Notes: generated by a model not told the origin, from the letters alone. Positions 28,559 to 38,336 are shown, counted from the first letter of the stretch. The stretch is DNA of 64,000 nt from Roseburia sp. 831b (GCF_001940165.2 NZ_CP135162.1:1291501-1355500), one strand, 5' to 3'. Translations and numbers: made by a program.

Positions 28559-28594
28559 AAAAAGGACTTCCGGAACACTTCCAGAAGTCCTTAA
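28559..28594 (-). terminator. Terminator of the NifU-like/GGGtGRT operon
   Basis: On the minus strand AAGGACTTC-tg-GAA-gtg-TTC-cg-GAAGTCCTT followed by TTTT. Confidence 0.88.
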
Positions 28595-28619
28595 ACCCTT
28601 ATAAAATCAAGGTTTTATC

Positions 28620-29630
28620 TTAGAATTTACCAGCTTTGTGAGCCTCTTCGATGCTTACAGCTACGGCAACAGTAGCACCTACCATAGGGTTATTACCCAT
28701 TCCGATAAGTCCCATCATTTCTACGTGAGCTGGTACAGAAGAAGAACCTGCAAACTGCGCGTCAGAGTGCATACGTCCCATAGTATCTGTCATACCATAG
28801 GAAGCAGGACCTGCAGCCATGTTATCTGGGTGAAGTGTACGTCCTGTACCACCACCGGATGCTACGGAGAAGTATTTCTTACCCTGCTCGATACATTCTT
28901 TCTTGTATGTACCTGCAACTGGATGCTGGAAACGTGTTGGGTTTGTAGAGTTACCTGTGATAGATACACCTACATTCTCATGATGCATGATTGCAACACC
29001 TTCCTGAACATCATCAGCACCGTAACATTTTACAGTTGCACGAAGTCCATCAGAGTATGCTTTCTCGTATACTACGTTTAATTTAGCTTCTTTGTAGTCG
29101 TATTTTGTCTCTACAAATGTAAATCCATTGATACGGGAGATAATCTGTGCAGCATCTTTTCCTAAACCGTTTAAGATAACTCTTAATGGTTTCTGACGTA
29201 CTTTGTTAGCTTTTTCAGCGATACCGATAGCACCTTCAGCAGCTGCGAAAGACTCATGTCCAGCTAAGAAACAGAAACATTCTGTCTCTTCCTCTAATAA
29301 CATTTTACCAAGGTTACCATGTCCTAAACCTACTTTTCTGTGGTCAGCAACAGAACCTGGGATACAGAATGCCTGAAGACCTTCACCGATTGCTGCGGCA
29401 GCATCAGCAGCTCTTGTACATCCTTTTTTGATTGCGATTGCAGCACCTACTGTGTAAGCCCAGCAAGCGTTCTCGAAACAGATAGGCTGGATTTTCTTTA
29501 CCTGATTGTAAACGTCAAGTCCAGCATCTTTTGTAATTTTTTCAGCTTCTTCGATAGAGCTGATACCATAGCTGTTTAATACAGCGTTAATCTGGTCAAT
29601 TCTTCTTTCATATGATTCAAATAAAGCCAT
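28620..29630 (-). CDS. GGGtGRT protein
   Basis: 336 aa. It carries the motif that names the family, VASGGGTGRTLHPDN, followed by a long Gly/Ala/Met-rich conserved end (MGLIGMGNNPMVGATVAV). Members occur in strict anaerobes, typically next to a NifU-like scaffold gene as here. No biochemical role is established to my knowledge. There is no signal peptide or membrane segment, so it should be cytoplasmic. It lies 15 bp downstream of the scaffold gene. Its Cys content is low and not arranged as a cluster site, so it may be a client or partner of the scaffold. Confidence 0.9.
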   Translation of the reverse strand: MALFESYERRIDQINAVLNSYGISSIEEAEKITKDAGLDVYNQVKKIQPICFENACWAYTVGAAIAIKKGCTRAADAAAAIGEGLQAFCIPGSVADHRKVGLGHGNLGKMLLEEETECFCFLAGHESFAAAEGAIGIAEKANKVRQKPLRVILNGLGKDAAQIISRINGFTFVETKYDYKEAKLNVVYEKAYSDGLRATVKCYGADDVQEGVAIMHHENVGVSITGNSTNPTRFQHPVAGTYKKECIEQGKKYFSVASGGGTGRTLHPDNMAAGPASYGMTDTMGRMHSDAQFAGSSSVPAHVEMMGLIGMGNNPMVGATVAVAVSIEEAHKAGKF

Positions 29631-29645
29631 TTTCGTTCTCCTTTC

Positions 29646-30347
29646 CTATTCCTGTCTTGGATCGATGATCTTAACAGCACCCTGCTCTGGAGTTACACGA
29701 CCATAAGATCCTGCAGCCTTCTCCCAAGCTGTGTTAGCATCATCACCCTTTTTGATGAAGTCAGTCATTTTTCCAAGAGAAACGAACTGATATCCGATAA
29801 CTTCGTTGTTCTCATCAAGAGCAATACCTGTTACGTATCCTTCAGCCATCTCTAAGTAACGAACACCTTTTTCTTTTGTTGCGTACATTGTACCAACCTG
29901 AGAACGAAGTCCCTTACCTAAATCTTCAAGACCAGCACCTACTGCTAATCCGTCATCAGAGAATGCACTCTGTGTACGACCGTAAACGATCTGTAAGAAT
30001 AATTCTCTCATAGCTGTGTTGATAGCATCACAAACTAAGTCTGTATTTAAAGCTTCCAGGATTGTTTTACCCTGTAAAATTTCTGCTGCCATAGCTGCAG
30101 AATGAGTCATACCGGAACATCCGATTGTCTCAACTAAAGCTTCTTCAATCACACCGTTTTTCACGTTTAATGAAAGCTTGCAGGCACCCTGCTGTGGTGC
30201 ACACCAGCCAACACCGTGTGTAAAACCTGAGATATCTTCAATTTTTTTAGAATGAACCCATTTTCCTTCTTCTGGAATTGGAGCTGGTTCATGTTTTGCG
30301 CCCTTTGCTACAGGACACATGTTTTCGACTTCCTTAGTGTAAATCAT
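29646..30347 (-). CDS. NifU/IscU-like iron-sulphur scaffold protein
   Basis: 233 aa. The core has the three-cysteine pattern of IscU/NifU scaffolds in altered form: GWCAPQQGACKLSL, then ETIGCSGMTHSA, then ALNTDLVCDAINTAMREL. It is longer than IscU, with an N-terminal extension (CPVAKGAKHEPAPIPEEGKW) and a C-terminal tail (about 160-233). It probably assembles or delivers an Fe-S cluster to the GGGtGRT protein. ATG 30347 follows AAAGGAG at good spacing. Confidence 0.85.
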   Translation of the reverse strand: MIYTKEVENMCPVAKGAKHEPAPIPEEGKWVHSKKIEDISGFTHGVGWCAPQQGACKLSLNVKNGVIEEALVETIGCSGMTHSAAMAAEILQGKTILEALNTDLVCDAINTAMRELFLQIVYGRTQSAFSDDGLAVGAGLEDLGKGLRSQVGTMYATKEKGVRYLEMAEGYVTGIALDENNEVIGYQFVSLGKMTDFIKKGDDANTAWEKAAGSYGRVTPEQGAVKIIDPRQE

Positions 30348-30385
30348 TATAAGACTCCTTTCACATAAATAAATATGTATGTATC

Positions 30386-30411
30386 TGTTAAACTTTGTTA
30401 TTCATTTAACA
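30386..30411. promoter_or_regulatory. Inverted repeat upstream of the NifU-like gene
   Basis: TGTTAAA (30386-30392) and TTTAACA (30405-30411) with 12 bp between. It is placed to act as an operator about 40-65 bp before the start codon. It loosely recalls Rex half-sites but with the wrong spacing. Confidence 0.4.
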
Positions 30412-30497
30412 TACTGCAACCATTTTCGCATATTTTTTGGGATTAGTAAACCCCCAATTCGACGATTTTTTCAGTTTCCTTTTCTACTTTTTCGTCG

Positions 30498-32045
30498 TTA
30501 ATCAAAATAATTCAAGTCTGAGAAAACATTATTGGCTGATTTTCCAAGCTCTACCACTTTTCCATTCTTGACCTGCATATAGCCTTTTGTGCCATCTTTT
30601 CCTTTTACAAGAATCCATTCCTTTAAATCAGATTTTAAGAAATATACTTCTGCCTGTTTTTGCATGACAACCTCAGGTGCATTTTCATCCATCGTCACAC
30701 GAACCGGCAATTTCTCATAGAGCTGATGTGCGGTTGTTGAGATGTAATCATACTCTTCCTGTTCCTGATATTCTAACGCATGCGTCTCTTCATTTAACAG
30801 CCAGTAACCGTTTAAATATGCTGTTTCTAATAAATCGGTACGGATTCTTCCAATAACCTGGCCATCATTTACGAAACCATTGATTCCATCATTCTGGTCT
30901 TTGAACGGAAAACCATCCACACTTCCAACAAACTCCATGTCACCATCAAAACGGAAAAAGTATGTTTCCGGGTCACAGCTTGGGCCGTAGTCCAAAAATG
31001 CAAGTTCTAATTCTCCGTCTGCGGCGGTAATATCGGTCACATAAAAGCAGTCTGTAACCGGAGAAACCAGCTGACAGTCCTTGCTGATATCAAATGCTCT
31101 TCCATTGATGGTCACAATCGGCACATAACTGCCATCTTTTTGTTCCATCAGGCTGCAAAAAATCTGCTCGACATTGCCGTCTGCGTTTAAATCTTCTTCT
31201 ATCACCGTTCCATATTCGTATTTTTTCGGATATGGATGTCCGCTCTCGTATGCCTCTTCTTTTGCTTCCAGCATGGACAGGTTATCTTTTTCCATGGCAG
31301 AAAAAACAGATTCATCGAATTCTTCCGGCATTGTGGTGCCCTGATACCAGCTGCATTTATTGAAATAACTTTGCAAATACTCATTCTGGAACGTTCTTCC
31401 ATGTCTGGCGTAAATCTCATTGCGGGCAATCATCAGCTCATTGTCATTTAAGTTGTCTAACATTTCACTCGTCAGTGGTTTTTTATCACTGAGTGGAAGC
31501 ACATACTCGTCTGCATTGGTATGTACCCCGTCGCCACTGATTTTTACTGTTGCCACAATCTGAGGTACCATTTCTGCCATCTCTTCATATTCTTTCTGGC
31601 TGGATGCATCATTTTCATCATAGGCAAGGTCTGTTGGCTCTATCCAGTAATAACAGCTTCCGTCATCTGCATACGCAATCAGTGTCTCACCTAGCGCGCC
31701 ATTTCTGAATTCCCCGATATGGGTGAACCCACACAAGAAACCGAGTCCCTGATTTTCGTCGTAAGAACTTTTCTGGTAAATTGAAAAACCATCGTCCTCT
31801 TCTACGATTTCATAGCCGTCCTCCCACTCCTGTGGCAGTGTTACCGTAATATCCTGCCATGTGTAGGAGATTCCTTCTTCCCCGGTATCCGCCTGTTCTT
31901 CCAACACCGTCTGATCTGTTACCGTCTCTGTGTCTTGTAGCGTCTCATTATCAGGCGTTGCATTCTGTTTCTTTCCACATCCATTTAATAATGTAGTTGT
32001 AAACGTACACATCAGTATTGTTAAAACCAAAAATTTCTTTTTCAT
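30498..32045 (-). CDS. YARHG-domain lipoprotein
   Basis: 515 aa from the chosen ATG. A lipoprotein signal (MKKKFLVLTILMCTFTTTLL then NGC) leads to a Glu/Asp-rich linker, an unassigned region, and a YARHG domain near residues 190-235 (IARNEIYARHGRTFQNE). A C-terminal half resembles repeat-type surface proteins. YARHG is an extracellular domain of unknown function common in Clostridia. The frame is open to 32084 (GTG after AGAGGAAA), so the start is uncertain; the signal peptide favours 32045. Its target is unknown. Confidence 0.8.
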   Translation of the reverse strand: MKKKFLVLTILMCTFTTTLLNGCGKKQNATPDNETLQDTETVTDQTVLEEQADTGEEGISYTWQDITVTLPQEWEDGYEIVEEDDGFSIYQKSSYDENQGLGFLCGFTHIGEFRNGALGETLIAYADDGSCYYWIEPTDLAYDENDASSQKEYEEMAEMVPQIVATVKISGDGVHTNADEYVLPLSDKKPLTSEMLDNLNDNELMIARNEIYARHGRTFQNEYLQSYFNKCSWYQGTTMPEEFDESVFSAMEKDNLSMLEAKEEAYESGHPYPKKYEYGTVIEEDLNADGNVEQIFCSLMEQKDGSYVPIVTINGRAFDISKDCQLVSPVTDCFYVTDITAADGELELAFLDYGPSCDPETYFFRFDGDMEFVGSVDGFPFKDQNDGINGFVNDGQVIGRIRTDLLETAYLNGYWLLNEETHALEYQEQEEYDYISTTAHQLYEKLPVRVTMDENAPEVVMQKQAEVYFLKSDLKEWILVKGKDGTKGYMQVKNGKVVELGKSANNVFSDLNYFD

Positions 32046-32103
32046 ACTTTCATACATCTGGCAAATGCAGTCTGCCAGTTTCACTTTCCTCTCTGTCAGT
32101 CGT

Positions 32104-32772
32104 CTATTCGCTCTTTTCTACAATTTCATTTTTATTCTTATAAATAGAGTTTGCAGGGACAACACCACGCACCATGGATAACGGATACACGTTGGTGTTT
32201 CGCCCGATTACGGTACCTGGATTCAAAACGGAGTTACATCCAACCTCCACGTGGTCTCCTAACATTGCGCCGAATTTTTTCAGTCCTGTCTCAATCTGTT
32301 CTTTTTCCTCTTTTACCACAACCAGTGTCTTGTCGGATTTTACATTGGATGTGATAGAGCCGGCTCCCATGTGTGATTTGTATCCTAAAATAGAATCCCC
32401 GACGTAATTATAATGTGGAACCTGAACACTGTTAAATATCACAACGTTTTTCAGTTCGGTTGAATTTCCGACAACGGAGCCTTTTCCTACAATTGCGTTA
32501 CCACGGATAAATGCGCAATGACGGATTTCAGCCTCCTCATCAATAATCAAAGGTCCATTCAAAAAAGCGGTTGGCGCAACGGTTGCGCTCTTTGCCACCC
32601 AGATGTTCTCTCCGCGTTTTTCGTATTTCGACGGGTCTAATTTTTCTCCTAACTCGACAATAAATGCTCCAATCTTTGGCAGCGCTTCCCAAGGATAGGT
32701 AAGCCCCTCGAGTAACTCCTTTGCGATTGTCTCATTTAAATCATATAAATTCTTTATCTTTGCCTGTTCCAT
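32104..32772 (-). CDS. Left-handed beta-helix (hexapeptide) transferase-like protein
   Basis: 222 aa. After a helical start (about 1-55) come hexapeptide-type turns (IWVAKSATVAPTAFLNGPLI, IIDEEAEIRHCAFIRGNAIV, VGKGSVVGNS) of a left-handed beta helix. The order resembles the acyltransferase half of GlmU without the pyrophosphorylase half. It may move an acetyl or acyl group to a nucleotide sugar; the substrate is unknown. It is followed closely by the YARHG gene (about 60 bp gap). Confidence 0.82.
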   Translation of the reverse strand: MEQAKIKNLYDLNETIAKELLEGLTYPWEALPKIGAFIVELGEKLDPSKYEKRGENIWVAKSATVAPTAFLNGPLIIDEEAEIRHCAFIRGNAIVGKGSVVGNSTELKNVVIFNSVQVPHYNYVGDSILGYKSHMGAGSITSNVKSDKTLVVVKEEKEQIETGLKKFGAMLGDHVEVGCNSVLNPGTVIGRNTNVYPLSMVRGVVPANSIYKNKNEIVEKSE

Positions 32773-32844
32773 TTTTCTATCCTCATTTCATTTATCTTGC
32801 AATTACAGATGCTATCATATCATAATTTGTTGTGAAATACTAAC

Positions 32845-35800
32845 CTAATTCTCATCTTTTCCTGACGCATCTTCTGACACTTCCGACATCTTTGTCTGTT
32901 CTGTCGGAATTTCAATTGGATTTTCTTCTAATTCTTCATAAAAAGGAGCATCATCCTGCTGTTTTGCGGTATCTTCGCCCGGATTATCGAAATCAAACTT
33001 TATCTGGTCATCTTCGAGTTTTAAACATGCATCAAACTGATTTCCAGATTTTGCGGTGAATCCAACTACTTTTGTCTTTGTTTTGCCGGTTTCTAGCAAT
33101 TCTTTTACCGTTTCTTCCGGAAGTTCTACCTTTGCTATCGTATGATACAGCTTAAAGCCACATTCGCACTCATAGTACCACTGTGATTTCTTTAACTGCT
33201 TCTTGCACTTTGGACAAATGAGTGTCGTCTCCACCGGCTTTGGTTTTTCCGGGAAATCAAACGTTACCCTTCCATCCTCTGTTAATTTTAGCGGAGCGTC
33301 AAACATCATTCCTGTCTTTGCAATAAAACCGGATATCACATCCGTCTTTTTGCGCAGCAGTAATTCTTTCACCTGTGCTTCTTTTAAGGTAACACCCGCA
33401 ATCTTTCCGATGGAAAAACGGCAGGAATTTTCATCGTCCTTCGAATAATTGGCGCATCCATAGCCAAACGGCGTCTTTACAATCTTACCGCCACAGAGCG
33501 GACAAACCACATCTTTAACCGACGGCTGTTCCAAATCCTCAAAATCAAATTTTAATCCTGTCACCTTTCCGGTTTCATCTTTGTTTAACGCAATACGTGC
33601 ATCAAATTTTTTTCCGGTTTTTGACTTAAATCCTCTTATCGTCGAGGTTCTGCCCTCTGTCAAAAGTTCTTTTACCTGTGCTTCCGTCAGTGATTTTTCC
33701 GCCATCTTTCCAATGGAAAAGCGGCAGGAATTTTCATCGTCTTTCACATAATTTGCACATCCAAACCCAAACGGCGTCTGCACAATCTCGCCTCCGCAAA
33801 GCGGGCAGACCACATCCTTTACCTTTTTGGCTTCCACATGGTCAAAGTCGAACTTTAAGCTCTTTTTTCCATTTTCATCGGTATCTAACATAATGCAGGC
33901 ATCAAACCGTTTCCCGGATTTTGACTTAAACCTTCTTATGGTTGATGTTCTTCCCGCTGTCAAAAGTTCCTTCACCTGTGCCACCGTCAAATCTTTTCCC
34001 GCAATCTGACCGATTGCAAATTTACAGCTTGCCTCGTTTTGTGGGTCATAATTGGCACATCCATAGCCGAAAGATTTTACGACAATCTCACCGCCACACA
34101 TCGGACAGGTGACGCCTTCTACAATCTCTGCCTCGTTCTGTGAAAAATCAAAATTCACGGATTTTCTTCCATCTTCGGCAGTCTCTAATACCAGGCTCGC
34201 GTTGAATTTCTTTTTGTTTTTCGATACAAATCCTTTTAATACGTCTGTTCTTCCATTTATTAAAAGTTGTTTTAACTCTTCCTGTCTGATTGCACGACCG
34301 GCAATCTTTCCCATTGAAAAGTAGCAGCCATCCCCTTCGCTGCGGTGATTTTCACAGCAATAGCCATAAGGCGTTACTTCCACTCTTCCACCACAGACCG
34401 GGCAGGTAACTCCCTCGACATAAGCAGGCTGGTTCTCGGAAAAATCAAACTGAATGGAACTCTTTCCATCTTCCTCTTTTTTCAAAACCAAACATGCACT
34501 GAACTTCTTCTTGCTTTTCGATACAAAGCCATTCAATACACCCGTTTTCCCATTTGTTAAAAGTTGTTTTAACTCTTTTTCTTCCAAATCCCGGCCGGCA
34601 ATCGTTCCGATTGCAAACTTGCAGCCGGAGCCATCTTTTTGATAATTGCTGCATCCATAACCAAATGGCGTTGTCTCGACTTCGCCACCACAGAGTGGGC
34701 ATGGCACGCCTAATTTTTTCTTTGCTGCAATTCCTCTCCCACCTTTTCCTACCAGTGGTCTGATCCGCTCGGTCAACGGTTCCATCAGATTTCGTTCGAT
34801 CATGGATTCCGTCTCACGGCGAATGAAGTCCTCTAACTTGGTGCGATACTCCTCCATTGCAACCGTACCGGCTGTAATGCCATCTAGCCCCTTTTCCCAG
34901 GACGCTGTCATCTTCGGATTCAAAAGAGCCGGAACTGTCATGCTGACAACCTCAAACACCATCTCACCAAGTGTCTCCGGTGTTAAGACCTGCGTTCTTT
35001 TATTTAATGCAAGATAATGAATTCGTACCAATTTTCGTATGATTTCCGCTCTCGTTGCAGAGGTTCCGATTCCAGAACCCTTAATCTGCGCACGAAGTTC
35101 TTCATCTTCAATAAGCTGTCCCGCATTTTCCATCGCAAGAATCATGGAACCGGAGGTATAGCGCTTTGGCGGAGATGTCTTACCTTCTTTGATGGAAAGA
35201 CCATCCACCAAAATCTCATCTCCATTTTTTAAGTTTGCAGCAATGGCAAGAAGACCTCGCCCTGATTTTTCATCCTCTTCTTTGTCCTCGTCCTGCTGTT
35301 TTCCCATAATTTCTAAAAATCCAGGGTCTTTTAACTCTTTTGCAGACGCAAAGAAACATTCTTTGCCCATTCCAACCTGCAATTTTACATTCTGATAGGT
35401 CGCTGCCGGGTAAAAAATGCTAAGGAAACGTCTTACAATCAAATCAAATACGCTTCTTTGTAAGGATGTTAGGGAATCCAATTCCGTGAGCTGACCGGTT
35501 GGAATAATCGCATAGTGGTCGGTGATTTTGGAATCGTCCGTATATTGTGTTCTCGCCACATTCGCATAAAGGCGTTCCTTCATAATTTTATCGACATAGT
35601 CTGCCACCGGCTGATATACCTTAAGACGGCTGATATTTCTTCCGATTTCCTTGGCAACCGCAGTAGAAAGCACTCTCGCATCGGTTCTTGGATAAGTTGT
35701 CAGCTTCTTTTCGTACAAATCCTGTGCGACCTGAAGTGTCTCATCCGGGCTTATCTTAAAACGCTTTGCACACTCCGCCTGAAGCTCCGCCAGGTTAAAA

Positions 35801-36696
35801 AGAAGCGGAGCCTTTTTTCTTGAAGTTCCAAGTTCAATGGATTTTACAATCGCCTTTTCATCCTGCAAAGAATCTATCAGGTTTTGTGCGCTCTCTCTTT
35901 CCTTAAATCCATTTTCTTTATACAAAAGAGGCGACTCAAAATATTGTGAACCATCGATTGCCTTCCATTCGCCCTCTACATCTGCCTCTGTGAAAGAGCC
36001 GACAATTCTGTAAAAAGGTGTCTCCACAAAGTTTCGTATCTCACGCTCTCTGATGACAACCATTCCAAGCACACAGGTCATAACACGTCCAACCGCAATT
36101 GCTGTGTAGGAATTGGTTCCGGCGGCGTCATTTAACAGTCTTCCATACTTGACTGACATAACACGTGAAAAATTGATTCCCATTGCATAATCTTCAATGG
36201 TTCTCATAATCCCGGAATTACCAAGATTGTCATACTCCTCCATCGGCTTTGCCTCACGGATTCCTCTCGTAATCTCTTCTTCTGTCTGTGAGTCAATCCA
36301 GACACGAAGCTCTTTCATGCCCTCTCTCACACCGCCAAAGCGTCTGATATTTTCCTCAATCGTCTGACCTTCTTTTCCCGCATCACCTGCCCAGTAGACG
36401 GTATCAATATCCTCCCTCCAAAGCTGTCTATGTACAATCTCATACTGCTTGCTCACAGCAGGAATGACATGATATTTATAATCGCGCGGCAAAAAAGGAA
36501 GATCCTCCAGCTTCCAGCGCTTATATTTTTCATCATATTCTTCCGGATACACCATCTCAACCAGATGACCCACACACCAGGTGATGACATACTCACTGTT
36601 TTCAATATATCCATCATTTCTACCGGAGACCCGCAGTATTCTTGCAAACTCCTGTGCCACACTCGGTTTCTCCGTAATAATCAACGATTTTGGCAA
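32845..36696 (-). CDS. topB: DNA topoisomerase III with six C-terminal zinc-ribbon repeats
   Basis: 1283 aa. Residues 1-660 are a type IA topoisomerase: TOPRIM with TEKPSVAQEFA and YWAGDAGKEGQ, then the active-site Tyr in TTYPRTDARVL, then GIGTSATRAEIIRKL. Residues about 663-1242 are six tandem units of 86-101 aa, five starting like CPxCGGxI, each with four Cys and a tail ending in FDF; unit 6 has CPKC...CECG. Bacterial TopB is usually about 650-750 aa, so the tail nearly doubles it. It relaxes and decatenates DNA; the tail probably holds single-stranded DNA. Units 3-5 are the most alike. Confidence 0.95.
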   Translation of the reverse strand: MPKSLIITEKPSVAQEFARILRVSGRNDGYIENSEYVITWCVGHLVEMVYPEEYDEKYKRWKLEDLPFLPRDYKYHVIPAVSKQYEIVHRQLWREDIDTVYWAGDAGKEGQTIEENIRRFGGVREGMKELRVWIDSQTEEEITRGIREAKPMEEYDNLGNSGIMRTIEDYAMGINFSRVMSVKYGRLLNDAAGTNSYTAIAVGRVMTCVLGMVVIREREIRNFVETPFYRIVGSFTEADVEGEWKAIDGSQYFESPLLYKENGFKERESAQNLIDSLQDEKAIVKSIELGTSRKKAPLLFNLAELQAECAKRFKISPDETLQVAQDLYEKKLTTYPRTDARVLSTAVAKEIGRNISRLKVYQPVADYVDKIMKERLYANVARTQYTDDSKITDHYAIIPTGQLTELDSLTSLQRSVFDLIVRRFLSIFYPAATYQNVKLQVGMGKECFFASAKELKDPGFLEIMGKQQDEDKEEDEKSGRGLLAIAANLKNGDEILVDGLSIKEGKTSPPKRYTSGSMILAMENAGQLIEDEELRAQIKGSGIGTSATRAEIIRKLVRIHYLALNKRTQVLTPETLGEMVFEVVSMTVPALLNPKMTASWEKGLDGITAGTVAMEEYRTKLEDFIRRETESMIERNLMEPLTERIRPLVGKGGRGIAAKKKLGVPCPLCGGEVETTPFGYGCSNYQKDGSGCKFAIGTIAGRDLEEKELKQLLTNGKTGVLNGFVSKSKKKFSACLVLKKEEDGKSSIQFDFSENQPAYVEGVTCPVCGGRVEVTPYGYCCENHRSEGDGCYFSMGKIAGRAIRQEELKQLLINGRTDVLKGFVSKNKKKFNASLVLETAEDGRKSVNFDFSQNEAEIVEGVTCPMCGGEIVVKSFGYGCANYDPQNEASCKFAIGQIAGKDLTVAQVKELLTAGRTSTIRRFKSKSGKRFDACIMLDTDENGKKSLKFDFDHVEAKKVKDVVCPLCGGEIVQTPFGFGCANYVKDDENSCRFSIGKMAEKSLTEAQVKELLTEGRTSTIRGFKSKTGKKFDARIALNKDETGKVTGLKFDFEDLEQPSVKDVVCPLCGGKIVKTPFGYGCANYSKDDENSCRFSIGKIAGVTLKEAQVKELLLRKKTDVISGFIAKTGMMFDAPLKLTEDGRVTFDFPEKPKPVETTLICPKCKKQLKKSQWYYECECGFKLYHTIAKVELPEETVKELLETGKTKTKVVGFTAKSGNQFDACLKLEDDQIKFDFDNPGEDTAKQQDDAPFYEELEENPIEIPTEQTKMSEVSEDASGKDEN

Positions 36697-36716
36697 ACTC
36701 TAATCCTCCCGTATCT

Positions 36717-38081
36717 TTACAATTCATTCATGTCAACAAGGATGAACCGCTCATCCTCCTTTGCCATTTTCTTTACTTCTTCCGCAAAAGTTGTGGCAGA
36801 AAACAAGAAAATAAATCTTGGTTTAATTTTTGCCTGCTCCAAACTTTCAAACATCTTCTGACACATTTTTTTGTCAAATTCCGGCTCCGACCAGTTACAG
36901 ACACCGACCATCATCTCGCGTATCTCATTTTGCATCACGACATCGATGGTGCCTTCTTTTCCAACCCAGGTTCCTATTTTTGTTACCTTCATAGGCAGCC
37001 TTCCCACTTTTCCAAGCAGCGACAGGTATTCTTCACATACTTTTGAAAAGTACTGGTTTAAATAACCGTCCAAATCAGGTGCAATGTGTTTCTCATAGAA
37101 CTCTTCCGCTCCTAAAAAATGAAAATCGGACAGGTTCGGATACACAAAGTAAAACCAAAAATGCACAAATGGATTGTGAATCCGGTAAACGCCCTTTTTC
37201 GCATTTTCCCATCCACCCGTCTCAAAAGAATGGACTTTTTCAAGGATTCCAACCTCGCTTAATTTTTTCATATAGACACTAATTTTTGCTCTGGAGATGC
37301 CTGTCCTTAGATAAATATCATTCAGTTTCTGCGTTCCAGAGGTAAAGCAGCTTAAAATGGTATGATAAACTGACCTCTCCCGCAATTGTCCTGCAAGCAG
37401 ATCATCCACCGCATGATGGAGTGCTCCGTTTTCCGAAAGAATGGTACGGCATATATTTTCCTTTATGCTCCTCTTGGCATGAAAACGGTTGATATAAAGC
37501 GGCGTACCGCCAAGTATGCCATATACCTTAATACATTCGCTTACCGGGTACTCCGGGAAAGCACGCACGACCTCCAGGAAGTCTAAATCGCCCACTTTTA
37601 TCTTCTTATCCACAAAGCGGTCATAGTCTGATTTTTTCTCCGCCTCCATCTCATGTTCTACCCAGTTTTCGTTTGAGGTACTTAAAATAATCTGAACCGG
37701 TCCCGGATATAGCTTTTTCTCCTTTAAAAGAACGACCGCCTTCCAAAACGAATCATCCTTTTTCACAATGCGGTCGAATTCATCGATTACAAGGACAAGC
37801 TTTTCCGGTCCACCGCTTTTTACACGTTTAAAATACTCCTCGTAATTTTGTTTCGAAACCGCAACCTGGAAACGGGATTGTATCTCCTTTTCCATATAGA
37901 TAAGCTGCTGCCTCGCTTCGGTCTCTCTGGCTCTATAATAAAAATACTTTTTATTCTGGCAATATACGTTCAGGAGCTGTTCTTTTTCACATTCCTTTCT
38001 TCCATATAAAATAAGAACGGAATTTCCTTGCTCTTTAAAAAGCGCTTCTAGTTGTTTTAATACTGCTGTTTTTACAACCAT
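36717..38081 (-). CDS. DUF234-type ATPase with degenerate P-loop
   Basis: 454 aa of the archaeal-type ATPase/DUF234 family. The Walker A position (GRKECEKEQ, 27-35) lacks the usual G-K-T/S; Walker B (LVLVIDEFDRI, Asp 100-Glu 101) is intact, as is the sensor-like IILSTSNE. A winged helix follows (SRAKISVYMKKLSEVGIL), and the C-terminal nuclease-like DUF234 has GKEGTIDVVMQN. Family members are linked to mobile elements and stress, with no assigned role. The start has GGAGGGGGAAAT before it. A Spo0A-box-like sequence lies upstream. It is likely cytoplasmic and may bind ATP weakly or not at all. Confidence 0.82.
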   Translation of the reverse strand: MVVKTAVLKQLEALFKEQGNSVLILYGRKECEKEQLLNVYCQNKKYFYYRARETEARQQLIYMEKEIQSRFQVAVSKQNYEEYFKRVKSGGPEKLVLVIDEFDRIVKKDDSFWKAVVLLKEKKLYPGPVQIILSTSNENWVEHEMEAEKKSDYDRFVDKKIKVGDLDFLEVVRAFPEYPVSECIKVYGILGGTPLYINRFHAKRSIKENICRTILSENGALHHAVDDLLAGQLRERSVYHTILSCFTSGTQKLNDIYLRTGISRAKISVYMKKLSEVGILEKVHSFETGGWENAKKGVYRIHNPFVHFWFYFVYPNLSDFHFLGAEEFYEKHIAPDLDGYLNQYFSKVCEEYLSLLGKVGRLPMKVTKIGTWVGKEGTIDVVMQNEIREMMVGVCNWSEPEFDKKMCQKMFESLEQAKIKPRFIFLFSATTFAEEVKKMAKEDERFILVDMNEL

Positions 38082-38129
38082 ATTTCCCCCTCCGGTATCT
38101 TTTTCATTCGTCTATGGACGCATAGAGAA

Positions 38130-38177
38130 ATTATATCATTTTTTAATATAACCAGCAACCCATACCGCTTTTCGACA
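38130..38177 (-). promoter_or_regulatory. Promoter and Spo0A-box-like site of DUF234 gene
   Basis: On the minus strand TTGCTG (38153-38158), 17 bp, TATAAT (38130-38135). TGTCGAAAA (core 38171-38177), a perfect match to the 0A box core TGTCGAA, lies about 12 bp ahead of the -35 box. Confidence 0.6.
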
Positions 38178-38336
38178 CTCATACAATATTTTGATTATTT
38201 TCTCTCTTTTTTCTCCTGTTTTTGCCCTTTTCCTGGAAAATAGGTAGTTTTTCCCATGCGCAAATGTTATAATGATATATAATTTTAGTTATAATTCAGA
38301 AAGAAAAAAGATGCCTTACGCATCCAAGATACGAAA

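Noticed and set aside
28638..29081. 147-codon plus-strand frame with Cys-rich product
   Set aside because: It is antisense to the conserved GGGtGRT gene and has no RBS; Cys richness comes from the opposite strand's codon use.
30386..30411. Rex operator
   Set aside because: Half-sites resemble Rex sites but the 12-bp spacing does not match; kept only as a generic inverted repeat.
33203..34324. Tandem repeats in topB as a possible CRISPR array
   Set aside because: The repeats are about 300 bp and encode zinc-ribbon domains; they are protein repeats.
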